This document shows, in pieces, positions 16,478 to 27,302 of a stretch of DNA of 64,000 bases. Position 1 is the stretch's first letter. Every line of letters starts with the position of its first letter. Location of the stretch: the NCBI GenBank assembly GCA_963816955.1, contig CAWFME010000004.1, forward strand, positions 310,001 through 374,000. The letters are read 5' to 3'. A program made the translations under genes and the position numbers. The notes below the pieces were generated by a model, which ran no database searches, had not been told where the DNA came from, and saw only the letters and a program-made list of their open reading frames with translations. This stretch comes from DATFQI01 sp963816955 (GTDB taxonomy: Bacteria > Actinomycetota > Thermoleophilia > Solirubrobacterales > Solirubrobacteraceae).

Positions 16478-17454
16478 TCCCGAAGGCCGAGCTGCACGTC
16501 CACCTGGAGGGCACGGCGCCGCCTTCGCTCGTCCGCCGGCTCGCCGAGCGCAACCGGATCCCGCTCCCCGATGGTCTGTTCGCGGACGACGACTCGTTCC
16601 GCTGGACGGATTTCCTCGACTTCCTCGCGACCTACGACATGGCGGCGACCGCGATCCGCACCGCGGAGGACTACCGCGACGTCACGTACGAGTACCTCGC
16701 GTCGTGCGCAGCCGAGGGCGCCGTGTACGTCGAGCTGATCGCCTCGCCCGGGCACGCCGACGCGGTCGGGCTCAGCGACGAGGAGCACTTCGGCGGCATC
16801 GCGGCCGGCATCGACGACGCCCGCCGCGACCACGGCATCGAGGCCCGGATCCTCGCCTCGGCCGTGCGCAACCACGGGGTGGAGTCCGCGGAGGCGCTGG
16901 CGCGGCGGCTGGCCGCGGGCCGCCATCCGTACGTGGTCGGCTTCCAGCTCGCGGGCGACGAGGCGGGCTTCCCTCCTGGTCCGTTCGCGCGCGCCTACGA
17001 AATAGCCGCAGATTCCGGACTCGGCTGCAGCGTCCACGCGGGCGAGCACGCGGGCGCGGAGTCCGTGCGCGGGGCGCTCGCGTTGCCCGTCACGCGCATC
17101 GCGCACGGCGTCCGAGCGATCGAGGATCCCGCGCTGGTCGCGGAGCTCGCGGAGCGCGGCACGGTGCTGGAGGTGTGTCCGACGAGCAACGTCGCCACCG
17201 GCGTCTTCGCCTCCTACGAGGACCATCCGCTCGGTGCGCTCCGTGAGGCCGGGGTGCGGACCTGCCTCGGTTCCGATGATCCGCCCTATTTCGGCTGTAG
17301 TATCGGCTCCGAATACGCCGTGGCGCGTGAGCGCTTCGGCTTGGATGAGGGTGAACTGGTTGAGATGACGCGTACTGCGTTGGAGGGCGCATTCGCGGAC
17401 GATGAGCTCAGACGTTCTCTTCTCGCCGCTGTAGATCCGGCGAACGACCGGTGA
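16474..17454 (+). CDS. add: Adenosine deaminase
   Basis: Zinc-dependent deamination of (deoxy)adenosine to inosine, supplying the phosphorylase encoded two genes upstream. The 326 residues contain HVHLEG at residues 8-13 (first zinc ligands), HAGEHAG near 190, TRIAHGVRAI near 209 and SDDPPYFG near 269, which supply the remaining zinc ligand and catalytic residues. The ATG at 16474 overlaps deoA by 4 bases. Base composition dips slightly in the last 150 bases, with TAT and GTA codons, but the frame is intact. Confidence 0.95.
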   Translation: MIPKAELHVHLEGTAPPSLVRRLAERNRIPLPDGLFADDDSFRWTDFLDFLATYDMAATAIRTAEDYRDVTYEYLASCAAEGAVYVELIASPGHADAVGLSDEEHFGGIAAGIDDARRDHGIEARILASAVRNHGVESAEALARRLAAGRHPYVVGFQLAGDEAGFPPGPFARAYEIAADSGLGCSVHAGEHAGAESVRGALALPVTRIAHGVRAIEDPALVAELAERGTVLEVCPTSNVATGVFASYEDHPLGALREAGVRTCLGSDDPPYFGCSIGSEYAVARERFGLDEGELVEMTRTALEGAFADDELRRSLLAAVDPANDR

Positions 17455-17514
17455 CGCCTGTAGGCTGCCGCCGCTTTTTCGCAGGACCCATCACATTCCT
17501 TGGAGGGAAGCGAA

Positions 17515-18570
17515 GTGCCATCGCGTCGCGCAGTACATCTGTTGGTGATCTTCACGCTCTGTCTCTGCGGCCTCGTGGCCGTCGGCTGCGGGGAGGACGA
17601 GTCCTCGAGCGGCGGTTCAGGCGGCAGCGCCGAGTCCACGCCTGAGGGCAAGAAGATCAAGGTCGGCATCGTCACCGACATCGGCGGCCTCAACGACCGC
17701 TCGTTCAACCAGCTCGCCAACGAGGGCCTCGAGCGGGCCAAGTCGGAGCTCGGCGTCGAGGGCCGCGCGCTGACCTCGAGCAAGAACTCGGACTACGTGC
17801 CGAACCTGTCCTCGCTCGCCCAGCAGAAGTACGACCTCGTCATCGGCGTCGGCTTCCTCATGGCCGAGGCGGTGGAGACCGTCGCCAAGAAGTTCCCCGA
17901 CGTGAACTTCGCGATCATCGACTACCCGCAGGTCGCGATGAAGAGCAAGCCCGCGAACGTCCAGGGCCTGCTGTTCAAGGAGGCCGAGGCCGGCTACCTC
18001 GTCGGCACGCTCGCCGCGCTCTACGTCAAGGACAAGGGCGGCGACCAGGTCATCTCCTCCGTCGGCGGCCAGAAGATCCCGCCGGTGGACGCCTACATCG
18101 CCGGCTTCCAGGCCGGCGCCAAGAAGGCCAACCCGGACATCGAGACCCTCAACGGCTACTCCGAGGACTTCGTCAAGCAGGACCTCTGCAAGGAGCTGGC
18201 GCTCAACCAGATCGCCGAGGGCTCGCAGGTGGTCTTCCAGGTCGCCGGCCAGTGCGGCCTCGGCGCGCTCGACGCGGCGAAGGAGAAGAGCATGCAGGGC
18301 ATCGGGGTCGACGCCGACCAGGGCTACCTGGGCGCGCACGTGATCACGAGCGCGCTGAAGAAGGTCGACGTGGCCGTCTTCGACACCGTCAAGGCGGTCC
18401 AGGACGACTCCTTCTCCGGTGGCAAGGACACCATCTTCGACGTCAAGTCGGGCGGTGTCGGCCTCGGCAAGGTCTCCTCGGAGGGCTCGAAGTACGAGGA
18501 GCAGGTCAACCAGGTGATGGAGCAGATCAAGTCCGGCGAGATCGCCGACATCCCGACCGAGGTCAAGTAG
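17515..18570 (+). CDS. bmpA: BMP-family nucleoside-binding lipoprotein
   Basis: Substrate-binding component of a nucleoside ABC importer (PnrA/BmpA family). The signal peptide ends in lipobox VAVGC near residue 22, then a Ser/Gly linker. The mature part shows KVGIVTDIGGLNDRSFNQLA, GVGFLMAEAV and VGTLAALYVK as in PnrA. I chose the GTG at 17515 because GGAGGGAAG lies just before it. It follows add by 60 bases and precedes the ATPase and two permeases, so the salvage enzymes and importer probably form one unit. Lysine-rich codons make it slightly less GC-rich than its neighbours. Confidence 0.93.
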   Translation: MPSRRAVHLLVIFTLCLCGLVAVGCGEDESSSGGSGGSAESTPEGKKIKVGIVTDIGGLNDRSFNQLANEGLERAKSELGVEGRALTSSKNSDYVPNLSSLAQQKYDLVIGVGFLMAEAVETVAKKFPDVNFAIIDYPQVAMKSKPANVQGLLFKEAEAGYLVGTLAALYVKDKGGDQVISSVGGQKIPPVDAYIAGFQAGAKKANPDIETLNGYSEDFVKQDLCKELALNQIAEGSQVVFQVAGQCGLGALDAAKEKSMQGIGVDADQGYLGAHVITSALKKVDVAVFDTVKAVQDDSFSGGKDTIFDVKSGGVGLGKVSSEGSKYEEQVNQVMEQIKSGEIADIPTEVK

Positions 18571-18592
18571 CCCGCAGGTAGAACACCGAACG

Positions 18593-20121
<1,529 letters not shown>

Positions 20122-20125
<4 letters not shown>

Positions 20126-21366
20126 GCGACCCGCCGGAGGACGACCTCCCGATCGCACCGACCCCGGAGGCGCCCGGCGAGGGCGCCCCGATCACGGTGG
20201 CCGGGCGGTTGTCGGGCTACCTGCGCGGCGGCGGCATCATCACGCCGTTCCTGACCGCGCTGATCGCCTTCACCGTCGGCGGCCTCGTGGTCGCGCTCAC
20301 GGGCAAGGACCCGATCGAGACATACCGGGCGATCTTCGACGGCACGGGCCTGAACTGGTTCTTCCCGTGGATCTCGGCCGACGATCGCACCGTCGCGGCC
20401 CTCAACCTCCAGCAGACGTTGATCATCACGACGCCGCTGATCCTGACCGGCCTCGCGGTGGCGTTCGCGTTCCGCTGCGGCCTGTTCAACATCGGCGGCC
20501 AAGGGCAGTACCTCGTCGGCTCCTACGTTGCCGTCTGGTTCGGCTCGTCGTTCGACTCGCTGCCGTCGCTTCCGCTGATCCTGCTCTGCATGGTCGGGGC
20601 GTGCGCGGCCGGCGCGCTGTGGGGCGGCATCGCCGGCCTGCTGAAGGCGACCACGGGCGCCAACGAGGTGATCACGACGATCATGCTCAACTGGATCGCG
20701 CTCTGGATCGGGGTCTGGCTGGTCAACCTCAACGGCCCGCTGCAGAACACCGAGCAGAAGTCCGTGCCGGTCTCGTCCGACATCGTGGAGGGCGCGAAGC
20801 TCCCGGTCTTCTGGGGCGATCCGGAGTTGCAGGGACTGCACATCGGCCTGTTCGTCGCGCTCGCCTCGCTGCTCGTCTTCTGGGTGCTGCTCAACCGCTC
20901 CGTGACGGGCTACGAGGTCCGCGCCGTCGGCTTCAACCCGGACGCCGCGCGCGCCGCCGGCATCTCGGTCAGCCGCAACTACATCCTCGTGATGGCGATC
21001 TGCGGCCTGTTCGCCGGCCTGGCGGCCTCGCTCGACGTGCTCGGCTGGCAGTTCCGGGTGGCGCGCAACGACATCGAGATCTCGCAGATCGGGTTCCTCG
21101 GCATCGCGGTCGCGCTGCTCGGGCGCAACACGGCCATCGGAACGCTCTTCTCCGCGCTGCTGTTCGGCGCGCTGCTGACCGGCACGTCGGTGCGCAACCT
21201 CGACCCGCTCGTGTTCCCGCCCGAGCTGGCGACCGCGCTCACCTCGATCATCCAGGGCCTGATCGTGCTGTTCGTCAGCGCGGACATCCTGGTCGTCTAC
21301 CTGTGGCGGCTGCGAAGGCGGATCCGCAGGCGCGGGCCCGCCGAGTCGGAAGCGGTGGCCACATGA
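20122..21366 (+). CDS. Nucleoside ABC importer permease 1
   Basis: A 414-residue polytopic permease of the BPD_transp_2 type (NupP/YufP-like), with about ten hydrophobic helices. Typical stretches are RCGLFNIGGQGQYLVGSYVA and GANEVITTIMLNWIALWIG, followed by GYEVRAVGFNPDAARAAGIS, which carries the coupling-helix EAA-like feature contacting the ATPase. The GTG at 20122 overlaps the ATPase gene stop, and the gene ends in an ATGA-type overlap with the second permease. Confidence 0.93.
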
Positions 21367-22526
21367 CCCGCCGCCAATTCGGCTGGGCCGCCGTCGCGGC
21401 CGGGTTCCTCGCGTTCTTCGTCGCGGTCCCGCCGCTGACGATCCGCACCCCCGTGCTGCCGGTCGTGCTCGGCCTGATCGGCCTCGGCCTCGGAGCCTGG
21501 GCGGTTGCCGGTGGCGAGCGCCGCCACGGCTGGGGCGGCATCGCGGCCGCCGTCGTGGGGCTGGCGGGCGGCGTCGCCGCGACGAAGTCGGGTGTCGGCA
21601 ACCTCGAGCGCGTGGTCGTGTGGTCGGCGCTGTTCGCCGCGATGCTGCGTTACGCGACGCCGCTGATCTTCGCCTCGCTCGGCGGCCTGTTCTCCGAGCG
21701 CAGCGGCGTCATCAACATCGCGCTCGAGGGCATGCTGCTGACCGGCGCGTTCTTCGCCGTGCTCGGCGCGGACCTGACCGGCACCTGGTACCTCGGCGTG
21801 CTGATCGGGATGGCGGCCGGTGGCCTGCTGGCGCTGATCCACGCGATCTTCTCCGTGTCGCTGCGCGCGGACCAGATCGTCTCCGGCACGGCGCTGAACT
21901 TCCTCGCGTTCGGCCTCACGACGTACCTGTACCTGAATCGCTACGGAGCGGAGGGCACGCCGACCGACCTACCGCAGGTGCCCGACGTGCACCTGCCGCT
22001 GATCGAGGACATCGGGTTCGTCGGCGACATCTTCGGCCAGATGAACCTGCTGATCTGGATGGGCCTCGCGCTCGTCGTGGTCACGTGGGTCGTGGTGTTC
22101 CGCACCCCACCGGGGCTGCGGCTGCGAGCCGCGGGCGAGAACCCGCTGGCCGCCGAGACCGCCGGCCTGTCGGTCGTCAAGACGCGCTACCTGGCGGTTG
22201 TGACGTCGGGCGTGCTGGCGGGCGCGGGCGGCGCTTACCTCTCGATCGGCTTCGTGCACTCGTTCTCGCAGAACATGACCGTCGGCAAGGGCTTCATCGC
22301 CCTGGCCGCGCTGATCTTCGGGCGCTGGCGGCCCGGCGGCGCGCTGCTGGCGGCGCTGCTGTTCGGCTTCTCGACCGCGCTCGCCCAGCGACTGCCGGTG
22401 TTCTCGCCCTCGGCCGCGACGCTGTTCCAGGCGCTGCCGTACGTGCTGACGCTGATCGCGGTCGCCGGCCTCGTCGGGCGCTCGGTCGCGCCGGCCGCGA
22501 TCGGCCGCCCGCTCGAGCGTTCCTAG
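21363..22526 (+). CDS. Nucleoside ABC importer permease 2
   Basis: A 387-residue second permease (NupQ/YufQ-like) that would form the membrane channel with permease 1. Residues 1-90 are an extra hydrophobic segment. The conserved core begins at RYATPLIFASLGGLFSERSG, continues with INIALEGMLLTGAFFA, and shows LRLRAAGENPLAAETAGLSV as the cytosolic coupling loop. It ends in the CTAG tetranucleotide at 22523-22526, which also serves as the stop of the convergent oxidase gene. Confidence 0.93.
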   Translation: MTRRQFGWAAVAAGFLAFFVAVPPLTIRTPVLPVVLGLIGLGLGAWAVAGGERRHGWGGIAAAVVGLAGGVAATKSGVGNLERVVVWSALFAAMLRYATPLIFASLGGLFSERSGVINIALEGMLLTGAFFAVLGADLTGTWYLGVLIGMAAGGLLALIHAIFSVSLRADQIVSGTALNFLAFGLTTYLYLNRYGAEGTPTDLPQVPDVHLPLIEDIGFVGDIFGQMNLLIWMGLALVVVTWVVVFRTPPGLRLRAAGENPLAAETAGLSVVKTRYLAVVTSGVLAGAGGAYLSIGFVHSFSQNMTVGKGFIALAALIFGRWRPGGALLAALLFGFSTALAQRLPVFSPSAATLFQALPYVLTLIAVAGLVGRSVAPAAIGRPLERS

Positions 22527-23740
22527 AGGATCCGCCCTTCCAGCCAGGCGTTGCGGAAGGCCCCGCGCGGGTCGAGCCGGGTGGCGAGCTCGCGGAACGC
22601 GGGCAGGCGCGGGAAGCGCTCGGCGAGCTCGTCGCGGCCCGTGTGGAAGAGCTTGCCCCAGTGCGGGCGCGGCTCGAACGGGGCGAGTGCCGCCTCGATC
22701 GCGCTCATGGCCGGTTCGACCCGCTGCGGGTCGCGCGCCCAGGTGCAGTGGATGCCGAGCGTGGGGCCGTCGTGCTGGGGGCTGAGCCACAGGTCGTCCT
22801 GCGCGATCGTCCGGAGCTCGCAGACCAGCAGGGGCCCGCGGATCTCCGGCCCGACCGCGCGCAGCGCCTCGATCGCGGCGGTCGCGTGGCGGCGGGGGAC
22901 GTGGTACTCGGACTGCAGCTCCTCCCCGTTGCTGGGCGTGAACTCGAGGCGGAAGTGGGGGAGCCGCTCCGCCCACGGGCCCGGCCGGCCGAGCTGGGGG
23001 GTCGCGTGGACCGGGTCGTTGCCGAGGATCGGGTGGCGGTCCTCCGTGGCCGGCCGGGCGCCGAACAGCTCACCCCGCGGCTCCTCCCGGCCCTTCAGCC
23101 ACACCTGGTCGACCTCGCCGCCCCAGCGCGTGAAGGCGCTGACCGCGTAGGCGCTCGCGAACACCTCATCGAGGTTGGTCAGGAGTGCGTCCCAGGCGAG
23201 CCCTTCGAAGACGCGCTGGCCGATCTCGTAGTGCGGCTCGACGTCGAGCTCGATCCGCGTGACGGCCCCGAGCGCGCCGAGCGCCACCACGTGGCCCTCG
23301 AACTCGGCGTCGCCACGGCGGACGGTGCGCAGCTCGCCGTCGGACGTCACGAGCTCGAGCCCGGCGACGGCGGTCGCGAGGTTGCCGTTGCGGTCGCCCG
23401 AGCCGTGGGTCGCGGTCGCGACGGAGCCGGCGACGCAGATGTGCGGCAGCGAGGCGAGGTTCGCGAGCGCGAGGCCGTGCGGCTCCAGCTCGCCCGCGAG
23501 CGCGCCGTAGGTCATGGCGGCCGGGCACGTGACCGTCCCGTCGCCGACGGTCACGGCGCCGGGAAGGCGCTCGAGCGAGACCAGCTCGTCGGAGTCGGCG
23601 ATGGCGCTGAAGGAATGGCGCGTGCCGAGCACGCGGATGCGCGGGGCGCTCGCGATCAGCTCCTGCAGCTGCTCGATCGTCTCCGGCCGGTGCAGCGCCC
23701 GGGCGACGTAGGCGTGGTTGCCGGCCCAGTTGCGCTCCAC
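22523..23740 (-). CDS. aldO: Alditol/xylitol oxidase-like FAD-linked oxidoreductase
   Basis: VAO-family flavoprotein of 405 residues resembling Streptomyces alditol oxidase. VLGTRHSFSAIADSD near residue 40 contains the His that carries the covalent FAD in that family. ANLASLPHICVAGSVATATH and GDRNGNLATAV continue the FAD domain, and the C-terminal HWGKLF near 370 and FRNAW near 398 fit the family end. It likely oxidises a polyol or aldonolactone with oxygen. The GTG at 23740 is preferred: the frame is open much further upstream only because it runs antisense through the next gene. Confidence 0.87.
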   Translation of the reverse strand: MERNWAGNHAYVARALHRPETIEQLQELIASAPRIRVLGTRHSFSAIADSDELVSLERLPGAVTVGDGTVTCPAAMTYGALAGELEPHGLALANLASLPHICVAGSVATATHGSGDRNGNLATAVAGLELVTSDGELRTVRRGDAEFEGHVVALGALGAVTRIELDVEPHYEIGQRVFEGLAWDALLTNLDEVFASAYAVSAFTRWGGEVDQVWLKGREEPRGELFGARPATEDRHPILGNDPVHATPQLGRPGPWAERLPHFRLEFTPSNGEELQSEYHVPRRHATAAIEALRAVGPEIRGPLLVCELRTIAQDDLWLSPQHDGPTLGIHCTWARDPQRVEPAMSAIEAALAPFEPRPHWGKLFHTGRDELAERFPRLPAFRELATRLDPRGAFRNAWLEGRIL

Positions 23741-23794
23741 GGCGGCGACCCTATCGGGCTGATCCGGGAGCGGCCTCGTGCGTATAAGTGAGTG

Positions 23795-24346
23795 ATGCCG
23801 CGGCTCACCACGGTCCTGATGCTGTGCCTCCTCGCGCTCGCCGGCTGCGGCGGGGGAGGCGACGACGACGGCGATCGGCGCGATCGCCTGACGCCCACGA
23901 CGCCGCAGGCCGGCGACGGCGACGCCGAGCTGTCCCCGGGCGGCTCGCCCTCGCGGGCGCGTCCGCGAACCGGCCCGGTGACGAAGGCCGAGCGCGCCGT
24001 GGTCCGCGGCTGGGCCGACGCGCTGCGCCGCGGCGACGTGGAGCGCGCGTCGAGGTACTTCCGCGTGCCCGCGATCGCCAGCAACGGCGGCCAGCCGTTC
24101 CGGCTCGTCACGCAACGAGCGGTCCGCCAGTTCAACGAAGGCCTCACCTGCGGCGCCCGGCTCGAGTCCGTCGAGCGCGACAAGACCTACGTGCTCGCGA
24201 CGTTCCGGCTGACGAACCGCCGCGATCGCCCCGGGGCCTGCGCCCAGGGGGTCGGCGGCCGTGCCAGGACGCTGTTCCTGCTGCGTGGCGGGCGGATCGT
24301 GCAGTGGATCCGGGCTTCCGATCCTCCGTCGGGGTCGGCGAGCTAG
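23795..24346 (+). CDS. Lipoprotein with an NTF2-like/SnoaL-type domain
   Basis: A 183-residue putative lipoprotein. The signal peptide ends in LALAGC (Cys near residue 17), followed by a Gly/Asp-rich linker to about 60. The mature domain (VVRGWADALRRGDVERASRYF, then FRVPAIASNG) resembles the small NTF2-like folds found in actinobacterial lipoproteins. A TATAAG -10 element lies 6-9 bases upstream of the start (GTG 23792 or ATG 23795). It is convergent with the phosphatase gene, and its TAG lies in a CTAG that probably ended both genes. Confidence 0.75.
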   Translation: MPRLTTVLMLCLLALAGCGGGGDDDGDRRDRLTPTTPQAGDGDAELSPGGSPSRARPRTGPVTKAERAVVRGWADALRRGDVERASRYFRVPAIASNGGQPFRLVTQRAVRQFNEGLTCGARLESVERDKTYVLATFRLTNRRDRPGACAQGVGGRARTLFLLRGGRIVQWIRASDPPSGSAS

Positions 24347-25138
24347 CGTGGACCCTGCAGACGCCGGCGCCAGATCGGCGACCAGAGCCGAGTGATCCGA
24401 CAACCCCGCCCGGCGCCACTCGTGCGCGTAGGCGCAGCTGACCACCCCGAGCCCGGAGACCAGCACGTGGTCCAGCCGCCAGCCGCCGCGGTCGTCCTTG
24501 AAGGTCCAGCTCGCCGAACGGTCGCCGAAGCCGTGCAGCTCCCGGTAGGCGTCGGTCCAGCCGTGCCGGGCGCGGAGGTCGTGGACGAGCGCGCGCTCGG
24601 CGGCGTCCCAGCGCTCGCCGCGCTCCGGCCGCAGGCGGGCGGCGCTGTCGTAGGCGAAGGTGAGCACGTCGCCGTCCGGCAGCTCGCGGCGCGGGGTGTT
24701 GAGATCGCCGCACAGGACCCGCGGCGCCGGCGGCAGCGTCGCCAGGTGGGCGGCGACGGCCTCGTGCGTGCGGATCTTCGCCAGCTCCGGCGCGGGCGCG
24801 ATCGGGGAGTGCAGGTTGACGACCTCGACGCCCGTCGTGCGCGCGATCAGCAGCCGCTCCGGCCACGGGACGTCCGCCGGCTCCGGCAGCCGCTCGAGCG
24901 GCTCGCGCGAGGCGATCAGCACGCCGAGCAGGCGCCGGCCCCGGCCGGTGCCCGGCTCGTCGAGCGCGCACAGCACGTGGCCGAACCCCGCGCCGGCGAG
25001 CGCTTCGCGCCACAGCGGCAGCGTGCGCGCCGTCACCTCCTGCAGCGCGGCGACGTCGGCGCCGACGGCCGCCACCACCTCGGCCTGCTCGGGCTGGCGC
25101 CGCACCCGCCCCGCGACGTTCCAGGTCACCAGCCGCAT
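24343..25138 (-). CDS. Endonuclease/exonuclease/phosphatase (EEP) family protein, with an apparent frameshift at its end
   Basis: An EEP-fold metal-dependent hydrolase of about 264 residues. It starts MRLVTWNVAG, with QEVTARTLPLW (metal Glu) at about 35, NLHSPIAPAP, LCGDLNTPRRE and the closing SDHSALVADL, so all catalytic blocks are present. After SDHSALVADLAP the frame misses the TAG at 24343-24345 by one base and stays open, antisense to the lipoprotein, into the oxidase gene. A single-base error or mutation in the last 30 bases explains this. The start is ATG 25138. The substrate (nucleic acid, phosphoinositide or other) cannot be told. Confidence 0.75.
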
Positions 25139-25213
25139 CGCCACCGATCATGCACGAACCCGAGAGTGCGGCGAGCGCTCGCGCACGCGCGCCTACGGGC
25201 GTATCGTCGGCCC

Positions 25214-25417
25214 ATGCGAGCGCCCGTGGGGAGGATGCGCGAGCAGTTCTCGGTTCTGCTCCTCCGCGGCCCGGAACGCCGGGCCGCGATCGCCGAGCGC
25301 CGCGCGGAGCGGGCCTTGATGCTCGAGCGCGAGCCCGCCGTCTGCTTCGACGAGCGCCGCCGCGCGCGGCTGGAGGCCGAGCGCCGCCGCTGGGGCGTCC
25401 TCGGGGAGTGGCGCTGA
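25214..25417 (+). CDS. Small Arg/Glu-rich protein (67 aa)
   Basis: ATG 25214 with 67 codons; a helical, highly charged product (REQFSVLLLRGPERRAAIAE and RRARLEAERRRW). It is divergent from the EEP gene and overlaps the start of the GNAT remnant by 10 bases. No family is recognised; composition alone gives weak support. Confidence 0.45.
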   Translation: MRAPVGRMREQFSVLLLRGPERRAAIAERRAERALMLEREPAVCFDERRRARLEAERRRWGVLGEWR

Positions 25418-25714
25418 GCGACGTCCGGCTGGTCACGCTCGACGCGCCGCTGCTCGAGCGCGCTCGACGGGCCGCGCGCGATCGCTCCGCCCCGACAGGG
25501 TCGCGGCCTCGCCACCGCAGCCGTCCGGGCGCTCCTCGCAGAGGCGTTCGCCGACCCGGACGTCCGGGCGGTGATCGCGCACACCCTCGCCGAGCCGGGC
25601 CCCTCGCCGCGCGTGCTCGAGAAGGCGGGCTTCGCGCTGGTCGGCGAGGAGCCGCTCGACGACGGACGGGTCGCCTGGCGCTTCCGTATCCTCGACGGAG
25701 CGCTGCCCGCCTAG
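25408..25714 (+). pseudogene. Remnant of a GNAT acetyltransferase
   Basis: The GTG at 25408 begins DVRLVTLDAPLLERA, a GNAT-like N-terminus. After about 25 codons the frame jumps and only the C-terminal part follows: GRGLATAAVRALLAEAF (acetyl-CoA-binding RGxGxA motif), then RVLEKAGFALVGEE and VAWRFRILDGALPA. Around 80 residues between the two parts are missing and the parts are in different frames, so no functional enzyme can be made. Its stop TAG (25712-25714) falls inside the tRNA-Thr gene. Confidence 0.7.
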
Positions 25715-25777
25715 CTCAACTGGCAGAGCACCTGATTTGTAATCAGGAGGTTGCCGGTTCGATTCCGGCGGCGGGCT
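25705..25777 (+). tRNA. tRNA-Thr (UGU anticodon)
   Basis: A complete cloverleaf of 73 nt. The acceptor stem GCCCGCC pairs with GGCGGGC, the D-arm is GCTC...GAGC, the anticodon stem CCTGA/TCAGG encloses loop TTTGTAA (anticodon TGT), and the T-arm is GCCGG-TTCGATT-CCGGC. The discriminator base is T and CCA is not encoded. It begins within the last codons of the GNAT remnant. Confidence 0.97.
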
Positions 25778-25816
25778 TTGGATGCCGGTGACCCTCGACG
25801 AGCGGGTGGTGGACGA

Positions 25817-26710
25817 GTGGACGGCTTCGCGGGCTTCGAGCTGACGGACGTCGAGACGGTGCGCGGGCGCGTGCGCGCGCGGGTGGGCGGCGCCGGGCCT
25901 CCGCTGCTGCTCCTGCACGGGTTCCCGCAGACGCACGCGATGTGGCATCCGGTGGCCGCGCGGCTCGCGGAGGAGCACACCGTGGTCGCGGCGGACCTGC
26001 CGGGCTACGGGGGGTCGTTCCGGCCCGAGCCCGCCGCGAGCCACGCGCCGCACTCCAAGCGCGCGCTCGCGCAGGACCTCGCGGCCGCGATGGTCGCGCT
26101 CGGGCACGAGCGCTTCGCCGTCGCCGGCCACGACCGCGGAGGGCGCGTCGCCTACCGGATGGCGCTGGACCATCCCGAGACGGTCACCCGCCTCGCCGTG
26201 CTCGACATCGTCCCGACGGGAGAGATCTGGCGGCTCGCCGACGACACGTTCGCGAGCGGGTACTGGCACTGGACGTTCTTGTCCCAGGCCGCGCCGCTGC
26301 CTGAGCGGATGATCCTCGGCGACCCCGCGGGCTTCTGGATCGCGATCCAGCGGATGGGGATCAAGCAGGGCGACGAGCGCTACCCCGAGGGGGTCCTGGA
26401 GGCCTACCGCGAGCAGCTCGCCGACCCGGAGACCGTCGCGGCGATCTGCGAGGACTACCGCGCCGGCGCGACGATCGACCGCGCGCTCGACGACGCGGAC
26501 CGCGGCGAGCGCACGATCGCCTGCCCCGTCCGCGCGCTGTGGGGAGCGGCGGGCGCGCTGCCGCGCTTTTACGAGGACCCGCTGGAGCTGTGGCGGCCGT
26601 TCGCGCCGGAGGCGACCGGCCGGGCGGTCGAGGGCGCGTCGCACTTCCTCGTCGAGGACGCGCCCGGCGAGGTCGCCGAGGACCTCGCCGCGTTCTTCGT
26701 GGCGCGCTAG
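25817..26710 (+). CDS. Haloacetate-dehalogenase-like alpha/beta hydrolase
   Basis: A 297-residue alpha/beta hydrolase close to fluoroacetate dehalogenases. LLLLHGFPQTHAMWHPVA gives the oxyanion region. AGHDRGGRVAYRMALDHPE carries an Asp nucleophile rather than Ser, with the Arg pair that binds carboxylate, and SHFLVEDAP near 275 provides the catalytic His. The Asp nucleophile favours C-halogen or epoxide cleavage over esters. I chose GTG 25817 (VDGFAGFELTDVETV), which clears the tRNA; an upstream in-frame start lies inside the tRNA. It is convergent with the DHFR-like gene, sharing CTAG 26707-26710. Confidence 0.85.
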   Translation: MDGFAGFELTDVETVRGRVRARVGGAGPPLLLLHGFPQTHAMWHPVAARLAEEHTVVAADLPGYGGSFRPEPAASHAPHSKRALAQDLAAAMVALGHERFAVAGHDRGGRVAYRMALDHPETVTRLAVLDIVPTGEIWRLADDTFASGYWHWTFLSQAAPLPERMILGDPAGFWIAIQRMGIKQGDERYPEGVLEAYREQLADPETVAAICEDYRAGATIDRALDDADRGERTIACPVRALWGAAGALPRFYEDPLELWRPFAPEATGRAVEGASHFLVEDAPGEVAEDLAAFFVAR

Positions 26711-27244
26711 CCGCGGCCGGCCGCCAGCCGCACGGCCAGCATCCCGCCATTCAGGCGCGTGCACTCCGTGACGATCAGGTCGTGGCGCGAGCCCTCGCCG
26801 AACAGCCGCTTGCCCTTGCCGAGCACGATCGGCGAGTAGAGCAGCACGAGCTCGTCCACCAGGCCCTCGTCGAGCATCCCCTGCACGAGCCTCGGGCTGC
26901 CCCAGGTCAGCAGGGTCTGGTCGGCCTTGAGCTCGCGGATGCGCCCGAACGGGTCCTCGGAGAGGATCGTCGAGTTGTTCCAGTCCGCCGTCTCGAGCGT
27001 GGTCGACACCACGTACTTGGGCATCGAGTTGAACTTGTCCGAGAACGGGTCGCCCGAGCGCGACGGCCACGCGGCCGCGAAGCCCTCGTAGGTCGACCTT
27101 GCCGAGCAGCAGCCCGTCGGACTCCCGCAGCACCGCGTCGTTGAGCTCCCCCGTGTCCTCGCTCTGGTACTCGCCGGACCACAGGTGGGGGTCCTCGACG
27201 ACGCTGTCGAGCGTGATGAAGCTGGTGGCGATGAGTTTGCCCAT
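26707..27244 (-). pseudogene. DHFR-like (RibD C-terminal fold) protein, frameshifted
   Basis: A dihydrofolate-reductase-family protein of about 179 residues once the frame is restored. The N-terminal part MGKLIATSFITLDSVVEDP to LLLGKV is in one frame; GFAAAWPSRSGDPFSDKFN, MPKYVVSTTLE and LLTWGSPRLVQGMLDEGLVD follow in another. Removing one base of GTCGACC near 27099 joins them as GKVTYEGFAAAW, the expected family sequence, so a one-base insertion is the only defect and could be a sequencing error. Members are NADPH-dependent reductases of unclear substrate. It is divergent from the GGDEF-EAL gene. Confidence 0.75.
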
Positions 27245-27302
27245 GGCCCTCATCCTTACATCGGACCATCAAGGTCCGTCCTGTGACGCCGATCTACCTC
27301 AG

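Noticed and set aside
22523..25144. An 873-codon EEP-oxidase fusion protein
   Set aside because: The middle 200 codons are antisense to a lipoprotein with a good lipobox and -10 element; a one-base shift at 24.35 kb explains the open frame.
25705..27300. Integrative element at tRNA-Thr
   Set aside because: No integrase, no repeated tRNA end, and ordinary codon use in the following genes.
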